Shown here: positions 1 to 5,008 of the stretch, in pieces
Numbering within the stretch: the first letter of the stretch is position 1
Layout of the letters: every line of letters begins with the position of its first letter
DNA from: Gammaproteobacteria bacterium
GTDB lineage: Bacteria > Pseudomonadota > Gammaproteobacteria > UBA4575
Direction of reading: 5' to 3'
Assembly (NCBI GenBank): GCA_027297825.1
Contig: JAPUHH010000220.1
Location: 1 to 6,120, forward strand
DNA length: 6,120 nt
The notes under the pieces: generated by a model
Seen by the model: only the letters and a program-made list of their open reading frames with translations
What the model was told of the DNA's origin: nothing
Database searches by the model: none
Position numbers and translations under genes: made by a program

Positions 1-125
1 GAAGTCATGGGCTGAGGCTACACAATTTGGTCTCTAGCGCTGGTAATCTGCTCTCTTGCGCCCACTCAGCGTTGGTTTGTAGAGTCAAAAGCGTCCTGAA
101 ATTCCACTTCTCAAGGAAAAATGAG
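1..125. other. Non-coding flank, possibly the inner side of an IS right end
   Basis: I find no supportable gene here. One plus-strand frame carries the short tail KSWAEATQFGL followed by TAG at 35-37. It could be the C-terminus of a protein starting before the window, and a transposase is conceivable because an IS-like terminus follows about 90 bp later, but eleven residues are too few to assign. Another frame stays open from about 3 to 188 without a start or recognisable motif, which I take as chance. No tRNA-like cloverleaf or T-arm is visible. The region is GC-richer than the gene that follows, fitting a different origin, but this is inference. Confidence 0.25.
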
Positions 126-141
126 TTAACTTGTCAGTACC
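126..141 (+). repeat. Solo copy of a 16-bp IS-like terminal repeat
   Basis: TTAACTTGTCAGTACC is identical to the right terminal repeat of the element at 4667-4797 and the exact reverse complement of its left one. The identity to the right end extends two bases inward (AG), giving 18 matching bases. A 16-bp exact match in a 6-kb window is very unlikely by chance. Its orientation says that the element body, if present, lies leftward, off the window, and that the outside begins at 142. It ends 43 bp before the start codon of the AsmA-like gene, so that gene's native upstream region may have been replaced. No 8-bp target duplication links 142-149 to the other flanks. Confidence 0.7.
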
Positions 142-184
142 ATAATTTAGCCTTAGCTCATTGGCTGATAAAAATAAATAATCA

Positions 185-3100
185 ATGCACTTAGCCGATT
201 TCAAACGACCGCGCATATTTCTACCTTTAGGGGTTGCAATATTTTTAACTATTGTTTTTGCAATTATCTTTCATCCCAAGTTCCAAAAAAAGATGTTGCT
301 CGATTATGTAGCACCCTATGTTGATGCATTGTCAGTTGACCATATACATCTCACCCCATGGTCGTTTAATGTTTCTAACCTTGCCGTAAAGTATGAAGGC
401 GGCGACTTTAACGTAGAAACTGCATCACTCAAGTATTGTCTATCTTCTCTTTTTCTACTCAACATTAATGTTAAGCAACTGACGTTAGAAGGTGTAAATG
501 TAGATGTTTCAAATTTTTCACCACCAGAAAATGAAGAAAAAGAAAGTGGTATTTTCCCCGGTGTTTTGGCATCACTGGATTATGGATTAGGTTATGTTAT
601 TCAGGATGTAAATGTTGATGCTGGAATTACGTTGCCTGATCAGCAATCAGTTGCACTCACTCTTACAGGTGGTGATATTCGCCCTAAACAACAAGGTGTC
701 CTCAACCTACAAGCAAGATTTCATACAGGTGAACAGGATGATTTTATTGATATAAACAATACTCTGACTCTTAATCAGTTAAAGCGCGGTAAGTTCGCAT
801 TAATTCAAAACTTACTTAATATAGAAGCCTCATTTGCTGCCTTACCTCAAGCAGAGCAAATTGACATCACAATATCAGCAACTCCTGTACCAGAAGAAGA
901 AAGTACCGTCATATTATGTAACGATGAAGAACAAGATTGTGTTGAACCTGAATCACTTCACGTCGATGTACAACAAAATGACCATGAAGGAAACAATCGA
1001 TCTTCAATACTATTAAAAGGAGATTACGATGGTAATCTGGGTCATTTTGTTGGCGATTATGAAATCACAGCAAATGAGCGCTTGGTTCAACCCTATTTAG
1101 AAAATCAGGTTATACCACCCACACTCGGAGTACTCAAAGGTCATATAAATTTCAATATTACAAATTTGACAGGTGATATCACATTATTAAGTGATTTTCT
1201 TGTTACCGAATTACGTGATGCCGCAAAGAATGAAAAAACACCGGAGTATCTTGAATTAAAAAATAATCTACGTGTTTTTTTACTCCCCGAAAAACAACTT
1301 CGCATCGTAACACTTGATGCCAGCATGGAGGATGAGGTTGCAACTCAACCTCTGACTGCGATTATGCCTAATGATTTAGACATTCCACTGAATGATATTG
1401 ATGGTTTTTTACATCAGGATAATGTTTTACTTGATTTTGAATTACCTGATATTCCATTGAAGTGGTTTGATTTTTTACTTCCAGAATATGAGATTACTGA
1501 CGGTCATCTTACGGGTGCGTTTAGAATATCAACTGATAAAGAATCTGTTATTCATGTAACCCACCTCAAACCGCTTAAGATTACAAACTTAACAGCATTA
1601 CAAGCAGGTGAAGAAGTTCTTAAGCAAATTAACTTATCTACGCTGCCAAGTATTGCTTATGATAATGAGTTACTTCATATTTTACTGGAAAAAATTGAGT
1701 TAGGGACACAACAAGGATCGCTTGTCTCTGCTTATGCGGACACAACAATCCATCTTTCCGGCGAATCTCAGGGTCAGATTAACACGTCAATTTTTACAAC
1801 GCTTAATGTACATAATGTTATGTCATACCTAAATGGTGATGCGTACTCAACAACAGGGCTCCCCAAGCAATTCCAATTAAATCTAAAATCATCACTGAAC
1901 CAACAATCCGAAAAAATCACGATAAGCAAGCTCAATGCAAATTTTAGTAAAGACAAAAATACGCCGTTACTTAAAGTAAATTTGTTGCAACCATTAATAC
2001 TTAATACTGAAGAAAACGCTAATCTTATTGCAAATACCAAAGGAACCATTGCTAAAGTTAATTTATCGGATATACAGCTAGATTGGTTCTCTGCGTTCAT
2101 ACCAGATACGAATATAGAAGGACGTTTACAAAGTGCCGAATTTACGCTTTCAGTGGATCAAGCTAGTAATGTAATTCTGAATACTAATAAGCCTTTCAAA
2201 ATCGAACAGCTTAATATAGGTACTAAAGATAAGCCGGTTTTAAAAGATATAAGTATTACTCTAAGCCCACAAGTAGTATCAGGTAAAAAAGGGACAGAGA
2301 TTACTTACAAAGATTTAGCCATAACAAGTGCTCGAGCCCATCTGGCAAAAGGCAGTGGAGAAGTTTTACTGTCGAATGATAAAAACAAAACAATTGCAAT
2401 ATCTGGTAATTTGACCGTTGACATACAGGCTGCGTCTCAACAACCTGTGGTGTCAGATGCCTTACAAGCTAGCATAAGCTCTCCTTTACGGTTTGAAACT
2501 GATTACAGTTTAGCTTATGACTCAACCCATATTGATATTGATAAGCTCAAAGCAAATCTTTTCTATACTGACACTCAACCGCGAATTTCTTTAAATGCAG
2601 ATACAGGTATACGAATACGCACACAACTCAATACTAAACAATCACAATATGATCGTGCACGAGGGAAAGTTACTTTTGAAATACAAAATTTAACACCTGA
2701 TCCCTTTGTTGAAATTCTTGCTGCCAAAGGAATAACGTTTGCTGAAGTAAATGGCAAAGCTGTACTCACTTCGGACGGCAATTCACTTCATATAGATAGT
2801 TTGCAGCCCTTTACCATTACAGATATTCAAATAGGCAATGAAGAAGGTGCAAAATTTCACCCGATTAATGTGTTAGCAGATGTTGACGTTACTCTGCAAG
2901 GTGAAGAGTTAAAGGTATTATTCACGCCAATTAATGTAACGTTTGCTAACCATAGTGATGTAAAAGCAGTTGATGCCAAGCTCGATTTAACACTACTTGA
3001 TAATAATGGGAAGGTTTGGATACATCAATTAGAAACAAGCCTGAAAATTGATCTTCCTGCAACACTCGATCAACCATCACTACTTCCCAATCACAAATTA

Positions 3101-4498
3101 AAATCAGGAAGCATGGATGCTGTCATTTCAGTAAACCCTAATGGCAAAATTGACTCATCGATTCGTGTGCATAACTTTGAAGGCAGCGAAGAATTTCCGC
3201 TTGAACTCTTAGAGTTTGATGTGGATGGTCAATTAGAAATGGATAGCAGTTTTACATTATCCATACCATTTAAAACCGTTGGCAAATCAGGAGAAAGTGA
3301 TTTATTGATTGAAGCCGTTCACACCCATCAAAAAGATGCAAATAATATTTTAGATACAACAATAACCGGGACTGTTTTATACCTCAACGACATTCTAAAT
3401 TTTTTAAATACCATTACCGGTAAACAAGCTGCTAAACCAAATGAGGAATCTGTTAAGACGGATGAAGAAGATGAAAAAGAAATATCAGAAGATAAAGAAG
3501 ATTTAATCGCAGATGTAAATGCATTTTGGAATGTTATTCCTTATGACATCAATACCGAATATGACATTGAGCAACTCTTTTACACAGAGTTCTTAGTCAT
3601 ACATGATATTCAGGGCAAAACAGCCGTTACTGCAGACAAGCTAATGATTGAAGATTTTGAAGCACATTTTCATGAAAGCCCGATAAAAGTCGATACTGTT
3701 ATGACATATGCGGAGGGAGAAAAACCCTATAATGTAAAGATAAATGCAAGCGTTGCACAATTTAATCTAAAAGAATTTTTTGTTGAACTCGTACCAGATT
3801 CTAAACCACGTGCAACAGGTTTGTTTGATGTAAATTTTGAAGGTACCGGTCAAACTCAAAATATGTCCCAACTTCGCAACAACTTACTTTTTGATATCAA
3901 TTTCTCAGGTAAAAATGGGGTATTCAGGTTACTAGATCCCGACAGTGTGCTCGTTGGCGGAGGAACAGGATTTTTTGGCGCACTCGGAGAAGGTATCTCT
4001 TACATACCTACAGGCTTGTTTGGTGCAGGTGCCGTTCCACGATTAGTAAAATATATAAAAGAAGTTGAATACGACAGCTTGGAGGTGCATCTCATTCGCG
4101 ATGAATCACGGAATGTGAAAATAGAAAATTACACAATGCTTAGCCCTGAAATACTTATGAAAGCTGAAGGTGGAATAGCGTACGAAGAAGGTAAAGATAT
4201 TATTCGCAGTCCAGTAAACATGGACGTACAACTTAATTTCCGCGGCCACGGTGCAGCCATTATGTACGACTTAGATTTGCTCGAAAAAACTCAAGATGAA
4301 CTTGGTTATTGGGAAGGACCCAAAGTAAAATTTTGGGGTGAATTTGCCAATACACAATCCAATTTAGATGAAGTTATTTCTACAGCAGGCAAAGGTGCTT
4401 TTTTAGGTGGGATCACTCGACCCATTTCAGGTTTGATCGGTAATGTCAAATTCAAATGGTTTGGTGGAGGCGAGCAAAAAGAAGAGCAAAGCAAATAA
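185..4498 (+). CDS. Large AsmA-like envelope protein (TamB/YhdP/YdbH-type)
   Basis: Seen: 1437 residues with a short basic N-terminus and one hydrophobic segment at about 10-29, a signal anchor. The rest is almost all short amphipathic beta-strands with a periplasmic character. The stretch after the anchor (about 40-110, with LTPWSFNVSNLAV near 56-68) has the usual AsmA/DUF748 entry pattern. Related modules recur near 297-382, 421-510, 628-717, 836-925 and 1190-1223. An acidic low-complexity linker lies at about 1080-1110. The last 200 residues are glycine-rich and resemble the AsmA-like C-terminal region. Family knowledge: AsmA-like proteins such as TamB, YhdP and YdbH are inner-membrane-anchored, span the periplasm with a hydrophobic beta-groove and are implicated in moving phospholipid to the outer membrane; they are about 880-1270 residues in E. 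coli, so this one is longer. That role is inferred here. The start is the first ATG after an in-frame TAA at 179-181; the next Met (37) would lose the anchor. No Shine-Dalgarno is visible. The gene stands alone, with no partner gene adjacent. Family assignment is fairly sure; the subfamily is open. Confidence 0.82.
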   Translation: MHLADFKRPRIFLPLGVAIFLTIVFAIIFHPKFQKKMLLDYVAPYVDALSVDHIHLTPWSFNVSNLAVKYEGGDFNVETASLKYCLSSLFLLNINVKQLTLEGVNVDVSNFSPPENEEKESGIFPGVLASLDYGLGYVIQDVNVDAGITLPDQQSVALTLTGGDIRPKQQGVLNLQARFHTGEQDDFIDINNTLTLNQLKRGKFALIQNLLNIEASFAALPQAEQIDITISATPVPEEESTVILCNDEEQDCVEPESLHVDVQQNDHEGNNRSSILLKGDYDGNLGHFVGDYEITANERLVQPYLENQVIPPTLGVLKGHINFNITNLTGDITLLSDFLVTELRDAAKNEKTPEYLELKNNLRVFLLPEKQLRIVTLDASMEDEVATQPLTAIMPNDLDIPLNDIDGFLHQDNVLLDFELPDIPLKWFDFLLPEYEITDGHLTGAFRISTDKESVIHVTHLKPLKITNLTALQAGEEVLKQINLSTLPSIAYDNELLHILLEKIELGTQQGSLVSAYADTTIHLSGESQGQINTSIFTTLNVHNVMSYLNGDAYSTTGLPKQFQLNLKSSLNQQSEKITISKLNANFSKDKNTPLLKVNLLQPLILNTEENANLIANTKGTIAKVNLSDIQLDWFSAFIPDTNIEGRLQSAEFTLSVDQASNVILNTNKPFKIEQLNIGTKDKPVLKDISITLSPQVVSGKKGTEITYKDLAITSARAHLAKGSGEVLLSNDKNKTIAISGNLTVDIQAASQQPVVSDALQASISSPLRFETDYSLAYDSTHIDIDKLKANLFYTDTQPRISLNADTGIRIRTQLNTKQSQYDRARGKVTFEIQNLTPDPFVEILAAKGITFAEVNGKAVLTSDGNSLHIDSLQPFTITDIQIGNEEGAKFHPINVLADVDVTLQGEELKVLFTPINVTFANHSDVKAVDAKLDLTLLDNNGKVWIHQLETSLKIDLPATLDQPSLLPNHKLKSGSMDAVISVNPNGKIDSSIRVHNFEGSEEFPLELLEFDVDGQLEMDSSFTLSIPFKTVGKSGESDLLIEAVHTHQKDANNILDTTITGTVLYLNDILNFLNTITGKQAAKPNEESVKTDEEDEKEISEDKEDLIADVNAFWNVIPYDINTEYDIEQLFYTEFLVIHDIQGKTAVTADKLMIEDFEAHFHESPIKVDTVMTYAEGEKPYNVKINASVAQFNLKEFFVELVPDSKPRATGLFDVNFEGTGQTQNMSQLRNNLLFDINFSGKNGVFRLLDPDSVLVGGGTGFFGALGEGISYIPTGLFGAGAVPRLVKYIKEVEYDSLEVHLIRDESRNVKIENYTMLSPEILMKAEGGIAYEEGKDIIRSPVNMDVQLNFRGHGAAIMYDLDLLEKTQDELGYWEGPKVKFWGEFANTQSNLDEVISTAGKGAFLGGITRPISGLIGNVKFKWFGGGEQKEEQSK

Positions 4499-4520
4499 TT
4501 AAAACAATAGGAGCAACTAA

Positions 4521-4550
4521 TATGTGTGCGATTAGCTGGTAGCATACATA
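4521..4550 (+). other. Stem-loop after the AsmA-like gene
   Basis: TATGTGTGC (4521-4529) pairs with GCATACATA (4542-4550): eight Watson-Crick pairs plus one G-U, around a 12-base loop. It begins 23 bp after the stop codon. It is AT-rich and is not followed by a run of T, so it is not a convincing intrinsic terminator. It could protect the 3' end of the transcript or cover the mini-ORF start codon. Confidence 0.35.
4522..4542 (+). CDS. Six-residue mini-ORF or stump of a lost downstream gene
   Basis: ATG at 4522 opens a frame reading MCAISW and stops at TAG 4540-4542. It is notable because AGGAG at 4509-4513 sits eight bases upstream, a better ribosome binding site than that of the large gene ending only 23 bp earlier. 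Its position is where the next gene of an operon would begin. Options are a small leader peptide, the decayed start of a gene removed by rearrangement (mobile-element debris follows), or chance. The start codon lies in the stem of the hairpin at 4521-4550. Function unknown. Confidence 0.2.
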   Translation: MCAISW

Positions 4551-4573
4551 ACTTTCAATTTATCAAAACAAAA

Positions 4574-4666
4574 CTACGTGATATCTGCTAACGATCTAAA
4601 GCGGACATATGTAGATTTACCTGATAGATGTGATGTCAATGCAAGAATGCTCAGATATCACCGTAG
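4574..4666. repeat. 93-bp inverted repeat with 14/15-bp arms
   Basis: CTACGTGATATCTG (4574-4587) is the reverse complement of CAGATATCACCGTAG (4652-4666) except for one unpaired base in the right arm. The arms enclose 64 bp with a weaker inner pairing, GACAT at 4604-4608 with ATGTC at 4633-4637. The right arm ends exactly where the 131-bp terminal-repeat element begins at 4667. It could be the remnant of a second small mobile element, a structured RNA, or a regulatory site. It has no T-tract, so a terminator is unlikely. No target duplication is visible around it. Confidence 0.45.
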
Positions 4667-4797
4667 GGTACTGACAAGTTAATGTAAATCTTGTCGTTTT
4701 GGAGGCGAAATGCGCCTTCTCCACAACGAACAATCAATGACTTAGAGCCACGTGACTACTGTAGTTACACCTTCAAATCAGTTAACTTGTCAGTACC
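4667..4797. mobile_element. 131-bp non-autonomous element with perfect 16-bp terminal inverted repeats
   Basis: GGTACTGACAAGTTAA at 4667-4682 and TTAACTTGTCAGTACC at 4782-4797 are perfect reverse complements, and the match stops sharply at both outer edges. The 99-bp interior has no meaningful ORF, so this is a MITE-like element or an IS that lost its transposase by internal deletion. The interior carries a 7-bp hairpin at 4701-4719. Termini beginning with GG occur in IS6-type and some IS5-type elements; I cannot assign the family. The flanks CACCGTAG (left) and GACTAAGT (right) do not match, so an 8-bp target duplication is absent. This fits an old copy or one altered by recombination. A third copy of the terminus lies at 126-141. 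Confidence 0.65.
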
Positions 4798-4815
4798 GAC
4801 TAAGTCTATAATAAT
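4787..4815 (+). promoter_or_regulatory. Candidate hybrid promoter for the solute-binding-protein gene
   Basis: TTGTCA at 4787-4792, inside the right terminal repeat of the 131-bp element, matches the -35 consensus TTGACA in five of six bases. Downstream is AATAAT at 4810-4815 (five of six, 17-bp spacer), overlapping a perfect TATAAT at 4807-4812 (14-bp spacer, short). The element would supply the -35 and host DNA the -10, as is known for outward-facing promoters at several IS ends. Transcription would start near 4820 and give a leader of about 190 bases before the ATG at 5009. Predicted from sequence only. Confidence 0.4.
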
Positions 4816-4822
4816 AATAAAA

Positions 4823-4838
4823 TGAGGTACGTACCTCA
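4823..4838. promoter_or_regulatory. Perfect 16-bp palindrome, candidate operator
   Basis: TGAGGTACGTACCTCA is a perfect dyad with no central spacer. It starts eight bases after the candidate -10 at 4810-4815, covering the expected transcription start, where a bound repressor would block initiation. Dimeric helix-turn-helix regulators of the LacI and GntR type bind dyads of this size and often control ABC uptake genes. No regulator gene is in the window, so the binding protein is unknown. The sequence is too short and has no loop, so it is better explained as a DNA site than as an RNA hairpin. Confidence 0.45.
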
Positions 4839-4868
4839 AATAATTATAAGAACTTAATCAGTAAAGAA

Positions 4869-4896
4869 CTGACAATCAAGTCAGACTTTCTATACA
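4869..4896 (+). promoter_or_regulatory. Weaker alternative promoter in the leader
   Basis: CTGACA at 4869-4874 (five of six against TTGACA) is followed after 16 bp by TATACA at 4891-4896 (four of six, lacking the conserved final T). If used, transcription would begin near 4903 and give a leader of about 105 bases, and the palindrome at 4823-4838 would lie upstream of the -35, in an activator-like position. Between here and the ribosome binding site I see only weak pairings, such as GCAGG 4900-4904 with CCTGC 4928-4932, and a 10-bp palindrome ACTAGCTAGT at 4947-4956. No known riboswitch is recognised. Confidence 0.22.
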
Positions 4897-4993
4897 CGTG
4901 CAGGTTATTGGTGTAGTCGGATCAAGGCCTGCTAAATTGTTCGTCAACTAGCTAGTATGTGAACCACCACAGCAATAGTTTGAGGTGTAATTT

Positions 4994-4999
4994 AGGAGG
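4994..4999 (+). promoter_or_regulatory. Strong Shine-Dalgarno of the solute-binding-protein gene
   Basis: AGGAGG, a full consensus, lies nine bases before the ATG at 5009. It fixes the start codon and predicts efficient translation, as expected for an abundant periplasmic binding protein. Confidence 0.85.
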
Positions 5000-5008
5000 A
5001 GCTTTATT

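Noticed and set aside
1..110. A tRNA or other structured RNA in the left flank
   Set aside because: No T-arm GTTCGA-type motif, acceptor pairing or CCA end could be found.
834..2781. Short open frames of about 60-108 codons overlapping the AsmA-like gene on both strands (834-1016, 1141-1326, 1774-2100, 2575-2781)
   Set aside because: They lie inside a clear long coding frame, have no recognisable domains and no ribosome binding site that stands out.
4697..4720. Hairpin 4701-4719 as an intrinsic terminator
   Set aside because: The T run (4697-4700) precedes the stem on the plus strand and no T-tract follows it. On the minus strand the stem is followed by A, not T.
142..4805. Target-site duplications of 8 bp around the three terminal repeats
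   Set aside because: The flanks 142-149 (ATAATTTA), 4659-4666 (CACCGTAG) and 4798-4805 (GACTAAGT) share no sequence in direct orientation.
4807..4820. The ATA/TAA run as a meaningful microsatellite
   Set aside because: Only about four trinucleotide units; it is better read as an A/T-rich -10 region.
4867..4884. ACTGACAA at 4868-4875 as a fourth, decayed copy of the element terminus
   Set aside because: Only 8 of 16 bases match and the rest diverges; it is more simply part of a short CTGAC/GTCAG hairpin or a -35-like box.
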